Shown here one piece after another: positions 45,605 to 57,186 of a stretch of DNA of 64,000 nucleotides. Both the position numbers and the translations under genes were made by a program. Each line of letters begins with the position of its first letter. Within the stretch, counting starts at the first letter, position 1. Source of the DNA: Spinacia oleracea (Eukaryota > Streptophyta > Magnoliopsida > Caryophyllales > Amaranthaceae); NCBI RefSeq assembly GCF_020520425.1, contig NC_079489.1:86729810-86793809 (forward strand). The letters run 5' to 3'. The notes beneath the pieces were generated by a model. The model had not been told where the DNA came from. It saw only the letters and a program-made list of their open reading frames with translations, and ran no database searches.

Positions 45605-46025
45605 CTAAGGACCTGCGCGGTTAGTGACGCAGACCCCGCCGGCTAAAGATGGCGAGCCTGTCCGCTAAGGGTGGACACCCCGTCCGATGGAAGTGGACGA
45701 ATCTGTTTTTGAAATTTGAAAATAAGGACCTACGCGGTTTGTGACGTAGACCCCGTCGGCTAAAGATGGAGAACCTGTCCGCTAAGGGTGGACACCCCGT
45801 CCGATAGAAGTGGACGAATCTATTTTGAAATTTGTTTGTTCTTTTTGAAAATAAGGACCTATGTGGTTTGTGACGTAGACCCCGCCGGCTGAAGATGGCG
45901 AGCCTGTTTCATTTTTGTTTTTGAAGATTCTATTTTTCGAAAACTGAGGACCTGCGAGGCTAGTGACGCAGACCCCGCCCGCTGAAGGTGGGCAAGCCCT
46001 GTCCGCTGAGGGTGGACGTCCCGGA
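45605..46025 (+). repeat. About 115-bp tandem array
   Basis: Four decaying units, each with AAGGACCT, GTGACG(C/T)AGACCCCG, GGCTAAAGATGG and GGGTGGACACCCCG segments. Starts near 45605, 45720, 45852 and 45945. Non-coding. Confidence 0.8.
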
Positions 46026-49000
46026 ATTCGTTTTTTTTTTCAATTTGGAACTCGCGTGATTCGTGAAGCGATTTTGCCTGATTGAGGTAGGCAAGTCTCT
46101 ATTTCTTTGTTCATTGTGATTTCTTTTTGAGAATTTCTTTTTATTCATTCTTGCAGGAGCGAATTCTTTCGAGGGATGCTCGGATTTAGTTGCAACCTGA
46201 AGGTGGGTTGACAACGTGTTTAGACGGACCATTGTCTCGTGGTCATCATCTTTCATGGTTTTGAGCTAGTCTTTACGGCTCAATTTTGCCACTACCTGGG
46301 TCCTTGATTAGGGGACTATGTATAAGTATCAACGACGACCTTTGTCTTGAGGTCGTAATCCGGTTTTTTTTTTGAGATTATCCAAACACGGGACTTCGTA
46401 CAGCGTAGTCCGGGAATATTGTTTTAACTTTGCATACTTTCTTTTAAGATATATTTTTTTTCTTTCGAGCCACCAAGCACTCGTGCTTGGCGGTCAGTTC
46501 TTGTCAAAGAGGTTCTTTGGGGATACGCATTTTGTAATGTCCTTGATTGTGTTTGGGATCGTGCTCGTAAGTGCGAGCGATCTTCGTAGTGGTGTGCTAC
46601 TCTTGACAAAGTTGTGAGGTGCGACTTTCAGTAAGGAAATCGGCAATTTTCGAGTCGAATGGATGCGGCAGGGCCCAATAGAAGTTAGGGCATTTTTTGA
46701 GCCTGGGTTCATTTTCGGCGCCCAGGCCTGGGCGTTGAAATAATTCACGCCCAGGTGGGGCGTTGAAAGTGTTGTTTGGGCTGGTCTTTTGATGACACAG
46801 TTGGCCTCTTGTTCATTCGTTTATTTCACTTGGAAGTTCTATGTATTCTCTTCTCTTTTGTTTTTTCCTTATTTTTAGAACGTGATGATTTTCTTGAGAA
46901 GCCGTAGCCGATTGTTGGACTACGGTGCTTGTGGCTTTGGGGCGATTATTTTAAGGAACTGTTGCTCTTAAGGCGTACAGTTATTGCGATGATTGGGCGA
47001 GTCTATATGGCCCAAGGAACATACCTTGAGGTGTAAGACTTTGATCGCTCTTATATTTTTTTCCTTTGAACGTGTTCATGAATGTTCGATACTTAGAATG
47101 CATGTGCGAACGAGCGTTCATAGAATGGCCGTTGCGTGCGGTCCATTAACCAGTTCGCTTGAATCATTTTTTTTTGAGCAATTACTGATTTTAAATAGTT
47201 TGCTTAGAAGCTTGATAGGGTTCAGGCCCATTCATGAAGTAGGCTCAAACATCGTGCCCTTTCGATTGTTCAAACATTTGCTTCGAGAATTTTTTTATTT
47301 TGCTATGGTTGTTTCGTAGCTTGGAGCCCCCAAGTATGCATGTTGGGATGCTTCCTTTTGGCGTACGGTTTTTGTGGGTTCTTTCGAGAAAGATGCCTTG
47401 GGGTTCCGCTCGTGTAGGTGCGAGCTATCCCTTCCGTGGTAGGTAATATTTTGCTACCCTTTAATGTAGGAGTCGTGGGGCTTGTATTTTGAATTTGGGC
47501 GATAAGTAGTCTTTGCCTCTTTTACACATGCTCTTGGTCGTGCCTACATTAGTGCAATATGCCTTACTCTCTCTTTTTTTTAGACTTGTACCGTGGGACG
47601 GTTGAACTTATGGTGCGACGTAGGCTTGTGTGGCCTAACGGCGTGTCTTAGAACATTCCTCCAGGTGTTGGGATATCATTATTATTTTTTGTATTGGAGT
47701 ACTTCATCACGCCTCGTTCAGGTGTTCGAACAAGTGTAGCACCTTCTGCGTGGGTTTGCACGGCTTATTACTTCGTTCGATGCGAGGATTCATAGATGTT
47801 CCTTTTTTGTTTATTTTCGACAGCCTTTGCCCGGAGCTGATTTTCAGCGCCCAGAGCTGGGCGTCGGTATCTCTGGCGCCTGGTCCTGGGCGTTGAAAGT
47901 GCGCCCCAGGCAGGACTTTCGTTTTTGCTTTGGAACGACGTAGACTGTGTAACGGGCGCTTATAGGGCGAGCGTTATGTGTAGTAGTTTGACCGGAGTTT
48001 TGGTGACTCGCGATTTTCAGTTACCCTTGATAGTGGGGTGACTTATATATTCTAATAGTGCTTAGAATTTGGGAGGGGTTGTAGCCATTCTAAAGTTCGT
48101 TTTACATGATTAAAGCTTAGGATTGTGCCCCTATGATGTATGTATAGCATTAGCGTCGAGAATTTGTGATAAAATCGTCATTTCGAGTATTTTTAGAGTG
48201 TTTTTCTCAAGCCCCCAATTGTAGCTACGGGATTGGCTCGGTGCTATAATGCCTTGCATACGTTTTTGTGCATTCATGGTGACATAGATCATGAATAGTT
48301 TGAACCAGACTCGTTTAATGCGAGGTACGTTCGAGTAGCGATCTGCTACTTCTCTTGTAAATGTCGTATTGCGCGATATTGCCATGGTCAAGGTAGTCAC
48401 ATGTCGAAGTATGCCTTGACCAAAAGCTAGGTGCCTTTCTTTACCCATAATCATATTTAGAAATCTTTTTGACTCACTTGCAACATATAGATAAACACAT
48501 ACTTAGCTTAAACCAACGACACTTTATTATGTTCGAAGAAGTCTTTGAAAATTATTTGAATTTTTTTTAAAATCCGAGTCCTACTGTGTACAACCCGAGG
48601 TGTCCTAGGTAAGTTGATTTATAGAAAGGTTCGTACAGGATTATATGAGTGGATCAAAATACTGTTACAATTTATGGAATGCTGTCTAAGGATTTGCTGG
48701 AAGCCAGGGTGGAGGTGTCAAGATATTACTTGTGCCCGTTGGCATATGCTTTAGGCTTTTAGGGCCATCTTTTCCAGAATTGCGGGAATATAAACCGTTT
48801 TCAAATTGACTTAGATTTACTTGGTGTATGTCCGTACAAAAGGTCAAGGTATATTTAGTTCTTTCCCTAGCTCTTTCATTTCAATTTTTAGCCCCCAGTT
48901 GCTATTATGTCTTCCCATTAATGATGCTTTCAGATTTCGATTTTAGATGCCCGTGTCATATGTCTGAGTAGAGTGAGCCTTGGTTAAGTGCCAAGTCCTA

Positions 49001-50120
49001 TTGACAATGTCTGATTTTTTTTAAAGGGGATTCGCGAGCATTTGAGTTACCATGAACGGGTGCCCTGAGCTCGAAGGAAAGATGGGGCGACGCCGTAGAA
49101 CAATCCTCTTTATTGCAAGCTTACTGCCTTTACTACTTGTCGGCGACTATGACTGTGTCTAGGGGTGAAAAAAGGTCTTTAAGTGAGTTAGTTCGCTTTA
49201 GGGAGGGTCAAGTCGAGTATTTTTAGAGGTCATGGACGCTTGCGCTAGCCCCCATTCAATTGAGGCAAAGCGATCTTTTTGAGTCTTGGCTAAGTGCCTA
49301 AGAGTGTGAGGCTCCTTCTGGCAAGGGTACGTGCCCTTATTATTTTTCGATGTGTGCTCATTTTGGCATCTTGATGACTTGGATTCTTCCTTTGACTTAA
49401 ATTTTTTCTTTCGACTTGGGTTGCAAGTAATTAAATTTCAATAAGGGACTTCTATTTTTTATTCTTGTTTTTCTATAGGCTTTAATATTTTTGCAAATTG
49501 GTTGGACCGAATCATGGATTGCCTACGTATCCGCCTTAAATAGATTTAATTTGGAATCAGGTCTTGCGTAGTTCTTAGCCTAGAAAATGGTTTCTTAGAA
49601 TGCCGAATTCGATAAGTATGTTCTGAGATGGAAACATATTATTTAAAACGGTAGAATAAGTGAAGTTTATTATTATTTCAATCTGCTGCCTTGCCGTAAG
49701 CCAAATTTTTGTTTTATTTGTTTTATTTTTTGAGTACATGTATATTTTTTGGTGGTACGTATATCTGAATACGTGTTGTACCCCTCCAAGTGTTCGTTAT
49801 TTTTCCGTGCATGTGCGGATAAAATGACGAGCACTTCTGGACAAAATTTGGCAGGCAGAGGGAATCAGCGCCCAGGCTGGGGCGTTAAAGATTTCGGCGC
49901 CCAGCTGTGGGCGCTGAAAATGATTTCTGGGCGGATCTTTTTTGGTGCGCTAAATGCTTCTTTTTCTTTTTAGACGAACTTTAGAGGCGCTTTGCAAAGT
50001 TTTCTTTTTTATTATTTTTGTACTTTTCATTGGTCTTCTTTTTATATATATTCGTGACTCAAGACAGCTTGAAAGATGGGTTGAATGAGTTGTATAGGTA
50101 TTAGTCAAGCACGAGAATTA
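46026..50120. other. LARD interior, first part
   Basis: About 4 kb without a recognisable gene. It contains three pairs of GCGCCCAG/CTGGGCGC palindromes (46717, 47846, 49867) and scattered AGCCCCCA motifs (47326, 48209, 48891, 49242). T-rich tracts. Confidence 0.6.
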
Positions 50121-50408
50121 CATCAACCAAGGCCAATGAATAGCATGGAGGCGGCTCAAGGGTATATCAACAGGATGTATCCAAACAAGTTATATGGTCA
50201 TTATGCTAACGGTGATGTAATAATGGGTTTGGGCTTTGGAAATAATGGGTATGACGCACGTGTCAATGGCCGCACGTGGTTTGCAGTCGATAACAAGTTC
50301 AAGAACAAGAGTCGAGGTAATGATTTCTTGGGTTATGGCAATGAGAACGTGGATGGGTTAAATGAGCTGAACAGGGGCCCCAGAGCGAAGGCGTCTAAGA
50401 ACGTAAGG
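50121..50408 (+). pseudogene. Captured fragment of a YTH-domain (ECT-type m6A reader) gene
   Basis: Inside the open frame 50085-50441. Residues QGYINRMYPNKLYGHYANG, then NNGYDARVNGRTWFAVDNKF and GYGNENVDGLNELNRGPRAK resemble the segment just before the YTH domain of plant ECT proteins. LNELNRGPRAK is a conserved signature there. ECT proteins bind N6-methyladenosine in cytoplasmic mRNA. The YTH domain itself does not follow: after KASKN the frame reads VRIGKGRHRRIL and stops. The frame is open for about 96 codons, so capture may be recent or the frame may be maintained. An element protein that arose independently is unlikely given this signature. Identification is from memory of the family. 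Confidence 0.72.
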
Positions 50409-52893
50409 ATTGGAAAGGGTAGACATCGTAGAATTTTATGATTTGGATTGGTTGACTCAATTCTTTTCCTTCGTTTACTTGGGTAAATTTCGCACTTTGG
50501 GAGGTACGGGCTGAGTATTTCATGGCTCGCTCTCTCCGCTCTCCCTTTTCTCTTTCTATTTTCTCTTTTGCTTGGGATTTCTCCCCAAATTTTTTTATTC
50601 GGGCTAAAAGGTAGATGGTTGTGGTCTTTGAGTCACGAGGCGAGACTGAGTGAGCCTCGTTTGGTAGGCCTATAGTGGACCTTTAACTTTAGTAGGCCTA
50701 GGGTGGACCTTTAGCTTTAGTAGGCCTAGGGTGGACCTTTAAATCGTCTTACTTTGCAAGCGTATTTAGTCGTTTCTTAAAATGTGCAAATAGCGTAGAT
50801 TCGAAATCTTGTTTTTACCTTATTGAATTTTAACGAGAGGATTACATCGAAAATAATTTTTTTTGCTTCTTTTCAGATTCCAATTTCTGGGATTTAATTG
50901 GAAGTTGTGATTTAGACTCGAACTTTCATTAGTCTTTCTGATTATAACCCGTGTATGAATACAAGGAGGTGGCCTAGACTCAAAATAATGACGTGGCGTA
51001 AGCCTATAATACTTGACCAAGCGACTCTCAGACTTAGGCTAATTGGACCATAACTTTCATTGGTTGACACTTTAGATTTTAACCCTTGGGTGTTCCTTTG
51101 TCATGCGCCATTTTGCTTAATGTTGGCAAGGTAGTTAGTTGGGGAGATCGAATTTTTATTTTTGCAAGACTAGAATCATTAGTGCGGCTTCCCTCTTAGT
51201 GTGTATTGCTTTACCCCAATGGTAGCCTTATGGTATGCCGATTTGGGTATTTTCATGGTTCGTCATGTTGCATTCATGGAAAATCTTTTAGTCCGTACTT
51301 AGTAGTATTTCAAGGAGCGAGTGACTCGAGAGGACTATGATAGTCGTGACCCAATGTGATTATAAGCCTTGAGGCCATTAATTTTTTCTTTGCCAATGGT
51401 ATTGACACCTTAGGTTCACTTTGGGGGTTGTGCGACTATGGGGGAATGATTTTCAGAATGTGACCGTTTCCATTTTGTAAATACATAACATTTTTTTTTA
51501 TGGGTGAGAGAGAGTATTGAGGCCGTAGACTCTTAGCAAGGGATGACGATTGCATATGGGTGCTTATTGATTTAAATGTTAGGAAGGGAGACTCAATATG
51601 GTTTAACCTTTTGACTTGCAGAACGACACCAAGCATTAGGACCGATTCTATGGATAAGACAACTAAGACTTAGGATTTAGATTGTACTTTTGGCATAGCC
51701 TAGTCTAGACTCGGATTTATTTTTTATTCGAACATTATTTTTCTTTAAAGACTCTATTTGAACATTATTTTTTTTGAATACTTTGCCCATGTGACATTCA
51801 AGGTTATTTCAATTAGCGTGCTCGGTTTTGATGCCAAGCATTGTCGTCGTAGGAGGCCTAACAACGACACAAAGAGTTATTATTTTTTTTTATAAGTCGC
51901 TTTTGGAATCGAGTGCTTTTTCATACGCCCTCGTAGCAATTTTTTTTTTCACGAATAGTTTTTTTTTTTTTTGCTACATATTTTCTTCATGCGTGGGCAC
52001 CGAGGCTGCTGTGCCTGACCAAAAGGCCAGGCAGCAACTTCAGCGCCCAGCGTAGGGCGTGAGAAATATCGGCGCCCAGCCAGGGGCGTTGAAAATGCGT
52101 CCCTGGCTGGTTCTCGTTTTCTGTTTGCGTCTACTTTTGTTTATGCGACTTCGATTTTGCGTGCTTGCCTAATAGCGTCCTTTACGCGTTGTGTAGCGTT
52201 TGTGGGATTCGTTACAGGCCATCCCGAGCGTCGCTTATTTTTGTGGCGATCGTTCGGGTTTGCGGAACACGTATTTCGGTATAACTCTTTGGCAAATTGG
52301 TTTATGAATGTTTGGGCAATTTTTAAGTTCGTTGGTTTTTCTAGGATAGTTTTCCACACGCAATCATATATTTCGCTACACATAACTAACATTCCATCAT
52401 GAGGCAATAATAATATGTCATGTAGTTTATGATAGGCTTCTATGGATAGTTATTTGCGCCTGGCTTGGTACCGCTTCTATCGCAGATCCACCACATGCCC
52501 CGGTCGGGGTAGTGCTTTCAACAGACGAATTTCGTCCCAGAAGGCCAACCCGCAAGTGCAAGCCAAGGGGGCATGCAGGCGAGAGGGACCTAGTGGGCGA
52601 GCGATTGGGCTTGGGACAGGTGTACTACTAGCGAAAGTGCCGAGTGGACAACATTCGAAGCGTATGCACCCCCCGGTTGGCGATGGGTATCCTTAGTCCC
52701 AACTTCCGAGGTGAAACACCAAGGGAGCCAAGATTCGTTATGCGGTTCTGTCCGTTCACATTAATATGCTGATTTTCAGGTCGTCCCAACTTGATGGGGA
52801 AATAAACGCGGGGTAGGATCGTTTCACCCTTCGGCTATTTTGATTACCTACAAGCACGAGTATTTCCTTCACTTTCCCCAGTGGAGTCGCCAC
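50409..52893. other. LARD interior, second part
   Basis: No gene recognised. Three copies of a GTAGGCCTAGGGTGGACCTT-type unit at about 50667-50745; a palindrome pair at 52042. It ends CCCCAGTGGAGTCGCCAC before the 3' LTR; no clear polypurine tract was seen. Confidence 0.55.
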
Positions 52894-54371
52894 TGTGAGG
52901 GGGTCGAAAAAGCACGAGACTAATGCGTGACCTCGTCCCTCGTGGGTGTGACGCTTCTTTTTGTCAAATCAAGTGTATTTGGATTTCCTGTGAGTTTATA
53001 CCCAATTGACTAGTAATATAGGAGTCGTCATTCAGTTTTTAACGACAATGAGAAAAACTGACAAAACCCGGTTATGTGACATAAAGGGAGTGCAATTATG
53101 TTTGACCACGACGGCCGTAGGTTCCCTTGTGATCCCTGGTGGTGGGGATGGCTCAACGTACACCCGCAGGGTGGAGATTGAGGGTTCGGGGGACTGTAAC
53201 TACCGAGAGGAGTACTCGCTCTTCGATAACTCTAGAGGCAGGATATCCTTACTAGCTCAACATAAATAATTGAAGGGACATGCGTTAACTAAAACTAATC
53301 TGAGTTGATTTTAACAATATGCAACATATAGTACTAGATCGAGCGCGATTATCTGATTTAGATTGTTTTAAGGGACCTAGCATGATAATCCAATTTCCCA
53401 AAAATATCATATTTATTAAGCGTGATCGAACAATCAGATTTTAGTTAGTTTAACAGTTCATAAAAGGGCGAGGAAAGCAATTAAACCATGGAAAAGGGAC
53501 ACATTACGACGCACCCTTGAGAGGTACGTCACGGTTCTCAGAAAACTAACCACTTTGACTTTGCTATTTCTCCTTTTATTTAACGAATCTCAAGTTATGG
53601 GACAGGATACGTTCTGTTCGATTTATGGATCGATTGCGACAGAACGCGTGATCAATTTCGCAGCGTGAGGCTTAGGCTTAGGCTTAGGGGTTGGAGTCAA
53701 TACTCAGAATAATAATTGTGTGTTGTTGTTCTTTTCACGTCGAACTTAAGGCCCTATTTATAGAAAAGAGTTCGTGGAAAGATAGAATTGCAGAACTCTA
53801 ATCCACGAGGAATTAGGAAAAAACACGTACCAGGTATTTCCAGCGCCCAGGCCTGGGCGCCGAAGATTTCGGCGCCCAGAACCAGGCGTTGAAAATAGGA
53901 TCTGGGCTGTTTTTCTTAGTCAGATTCGGATTCCTTGAATCCGGAGTATTTGATATTTAATTGAGTCTTTTAGTGCGTATTAACCTTGTGACGGGATGCG
54001 TCTGGGCCCGTTACGAACTCTAGGCTCGTTAGGATTTTAATTAATACGTGACTCTTACTTTCGAATCATATTAGGAATAGGATTCTCTCGCAATTTCTAT
54101 CTCATTTAGGATTTATGTTGGAGTGCAACACCTAATTCTGACAGGTTTCTATCTTTTATGACTTGCCACTTTTAACAACTACCATTACGGCAGTTACTAT
54201 TTTTAGCTGGTTTCCATAAATAGCAGGTTTCTATAAATAGCAGGTTTCGGGTGAAATGAAAAGGGGAATTGAGATTCGTTATTTTATAGAAGATGCGTTG
54301 TCAAGTGGAGATTTACGTTTTCATCATCGAACCTTCCCTTTCGGGAATGGGGACAAAAGTAGGTGTCTACA
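52894..54371 (+). repeat. 3' LTR of LARD-like element
   Basis: 1478 bp, near-identical to 43320-44794. A tandem TAGGCT gain near 53669, a one-base loss in CGGTTATGTGAC and a shortened GTTAACTAAAACT distinguish it. Followed by the AAAAG duplication. Confidence 0.9.
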
Positions 54372-54897
54372 AAAAGTTATTGTTTTTTTTAATAAAAGTT
54401 AAGTTATTAACAGTTAAAGTTAGGTTGGAGATGAGGGAAGTTTGTCTTAACTTTAGAACAAATTTCATAACTTTAACATACAGAACTACAACTTTAACAC
54501 AAAAAACTACAATGTTTGAAATAAAAACAGATTGGAACTTACATTAGCTGAAAAAGGAAAATATGTAAAAGTTAGGGTTTTATAGGTAAAAGTTTGGGTT
54601 TTATAATTAAAAGTTTGGGTTTTATAAGTAAAAGTTATAGTGCATTATGTTAAATGTTTATAGGTACTCATGCAACAACAACAAGTGCTACAAGTGTACA
54701 ACAAGCTGCAACAAGTTCTGAACCTGCAACAAACACAGCAACTGAACCTCCTATGGTGTTGGATCCTGCACGTTGCACAACAAAAGGAAGGAACAAAAGG
54801 ACCACGAGGACCACTTGAAAAAAAGAAGAAGGGGAAAACTGCAGCGCCTCCAACAGCAGAATTTGGAACAATAACTCCAAATTTGAGATTATTTTGA

Positions 54898-56043
54898 TTA
54901 AAATTAAGGTTTGTTATCAAAAATAGAATTTATATTTTCATTTGAATCATAATAGTATTTGTGATAAGTTTACTAGGCTTGAGAACTTAGTAAAAGTTTG
55001 TTTTTTACATTGAAAGTTTGAATATATGCATTAAAATTTAGTGAATTATGATTTTTACCTCAAGTGTATTTTTTTTTTAATCTGTCTTTTGTGTAAAAAT
55101 GTAAAAGTTAAGATTTATATACTTAAAGTTGACCTTTATGTAGTAAAAGTTAGGTAAACTAATATTAAATTTTCTTAACTATAACAACAAAGGAGCTAAC
55201 TTTAATTGTGATTTTCCTAACTTTTAACATATGGGAAACCTCAAAAGAAAGGTAGTTGTTTTGAGTACAATAAGTTAAAGTTATCGTTTTAATACTAAAA
55301 GTCAGGCTTGATGCAGTAAAAGTTGAGTTACATTTGCTTAACTTTTAGCATAAAATTGACAACTTTTAATATATGTTTCCTAACTTCTACTAAAAATCAC
55401 CAAATACCCAGGTTACTTGGACTGACTCGGGTACTAGTGTCGGACACGGGTACGTGTCCAAGTGTCTAACCTGGATAAATTGTGAAAATTTTCCAGGATT
55501 TAAGTCGAAAATGAAGTTTCAGAGTGTCTGAACCCATGTCGGAGTGTCGAGGGTCCGACACGGATACTTGATGTAAAATGAAGAGTTGGAGTAACATAGT
55601 CAAAAACCAATATTATACTTAAAGTTGAGAGTTTTGTACTTAAAGTTGACCTTTTTGTAATAAAAGTTAGGTAAACTGATACTAATTTTTTCTTAACTAT
55701 AACAACAGGGCTAACTTTAATTGTGATATTCCTAACTTTTCACATATGAAAAAACTCAAAATAAAGGTATATGTTAAAGTTATCGTTTTTATACTAAAAG
55801 TCAGGCTTGATGCAGTAAAAGTTGAGTCAAATTTGCTTAACGTTTTGCATAGAATCAACAACTTTGAATACATGTTTTCTAGCTTCTACTGAACATGACC
55901 AAAAGCCAATATTATATCCCATAGATACACAAAAAAGGGATTAAAATATAGTGAAGTATTTTTGTAAAAATGTAAAAGTTGAGATTATTGTACTTAAAGT
56001 TAACCTTTATGTAATAAAAGTTAGGTAAACTAATATTAAATTT
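54898..56043. other. Region between convergent genes of the right MULE copy
   Basis: Mirror of 30532-31741. AAAAGTTAG-type repeats, two similar blocks (about 55075-55385 and 55615-55900), and the GTGTCGGACACGGG block. No gene. Confidence 0.6.
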
Positions 56044-57113
56044 TCAAGCTGTAGGTTTCTTTGCCGTCCGTTTGACCAGAGCAAGCTTCTTCAAAGGAGG
56101 TTCGTCATTTTGTGGGTCAGATAGATCATTTAAATTCCTTTTCAAATGTTTTCTTGAAATAAAAGTCTTCAACGGTACTTTGTCGCCCTCTGCCTCATTG
56201 TCAGTCTTCTCCAGTTGCTCTTTCTCTTTGTCATTCTTCTCTGGTTGCTCATTCTCATTGGCGTTCTTCTCAAGTTCCTTCTCCTTTTTAGCAGCTTCTT
56301 TCTTCAACTTTTCAGCTTTCTTCTCCTCTGCCAATTTTTTCTTCCTCCTCACCAACACACCCGGAAGGACAACTGCTCATTTGGGATTGAAATCAGCAAC
56401 ATGCTTGAGAACTTCTAGCCGTTTGTCATTCATGTCTGATAGCACTTAGCACGCATAACAATCCTTTTACGGGGCTGTATTGTTTGAAAAAAAAAGGAAT
56501 AACATTATCAGCATCACTTTAAAGTTTCAAAAAAAATTAGGCTTATAAAAGTTAAGCTAATTGCAGTAAAATTTAGGAATTTTGACATAAAAGTTATGAT
56601 TCTAAAAGTTAGGAACTAGGGTAAAAGTTATGATTCTAAAAGTAAAAGTTAGGAATTTTGACATAAAAGTTATGATTTTAAAAAATCTAACATCTTTCAA
56701 ATCAGGACAGCTACATTTGATTCCTTCAAATGTCAACATACTTAGCATCATATAAATTCCACAATCAAGGTCGGACCCTTTGGGATTCTTCCAATCAAAC
56801 TCAACCTCCTCCATGGCGTACGTTCCAATATCACCTTCATGATTATGGCCTTTCTCATCAAGGAAACTACCTTGAAGATCACACTGAAAACAAAATTAAA
56901 CACAGTTAGTGGTTTACAATAGAAAAAAGTAAGTTGTACCGGTAATTCAAAATTCTTAACTTGACAGGAAGTAATTACCAGAGTTGTTGAAAAAAGTTCA
57001 AAGTCAATGATTTGAGCTTCATTATACACAAGATTGTCCACGTGTTATATTTTTTGTTTCTCAAATTCAACACAAATTGGAAAAAGTAGCGTTCTCGAAA
57101 AACAGGAACAAAC
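56044..57113 (-). pseudogene. Ulp1-like protease gene, right copy, C-terminal exons
   Basis: Minus-strand exons: 57113-56979 (equivalent to 29464-29601), 56883-56692 (192 bp, same length as 29697-29888) and 56474-56044 (stop TGA). The middle exon is clean and has the cysteine box KGSDLDCGIYMM. The first exon has a net 3-bp loss made of separate gaps that shift the frame, and the codon matching catalytic His reads TAC (Tyr). The last exon starts with broken frames but ends in an intact LVRRKKKLAEEKK...KHLKRNLNDL tail. The upstream exons are cut off by copia C in the preceding intron (57187). Confidence 0.78.
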
Positions 57114-57186
57114 CTACAAAAATAAAAACATATTGTGAAGTTAATAGATACACAAAAACAAAACTTAGACTACTGAAAGTAAACTT

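Larger units (their letters stand above)
43320..54371 (+). mobile_element. 11-kb LTR retrotransposon derivative without gag-pol (LARD-like)
   Basis: 11,052 bp, TGTGAGGGGG...GTGTCTACA, with target duplication AAAAG at 43315-43319 and 54372-54376. The LTRs 43320-44794 (1475 bp) and 52894-54371 (1478 bp) are very similar; differences include an extra TAGGCT unit and small gaps. The 8.1-kb interior has no gag, protease, integrase or RT motif in any frame, the definition of a large retrotransposon derivative that relies on proteins from elsewhere. It lies 2 bp behind the donor GT of a transposase intron. Strand is inferred from the TATA-like site and the captured fragment. Confidence 0.9.
39052..54897 (+). 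pseudogene. FAR1/MULE-type transposase gene, right copy, split by LTR element
   Basis: Exons: 39052-39250 (ATG; acidic IQDATMEEVLNNCIENNALA, ends DSEG); 40071-40515 (FAR1 domain); 41099-41610 (DDE core FDTTYRTNRYNL, IFTDQDATM); 41907-42465; 42806-43312 (SWIM finger CTCKNF...CYHC); 54664-54897 (basic tail). Breaks compared with the left copy: one A missing in the run near 40268; one base missing near 40390; no AG at the expected acceptor before 40071; TAG at 42117; TAG after NRIPE (about 42985); TAA after TGTSRA (about 43288); frame changes in the last exon. It cannot encode a transposase. The left and right copies have different defects, so they decayed independently. Confidence 0.85.

Noticed and set aside
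45185..45646. Frames of up to 153 codons repeating ENQKLLTSFFFGKT
   Set aside because: Product of the 46-bp tandem array in the LARD-like element; no start context or domain.
46993..47319. 108-codon frame in the LARD interior
   Set aside because: No recognisable domain, T-rich composition, and no support beyond being open.
52442..52696. 84-codon Arg/Gly-rich frame near the LARD 3' LTR
   Set aside because: No retroelement motif recognised; probably non-coding sequence open by chance.
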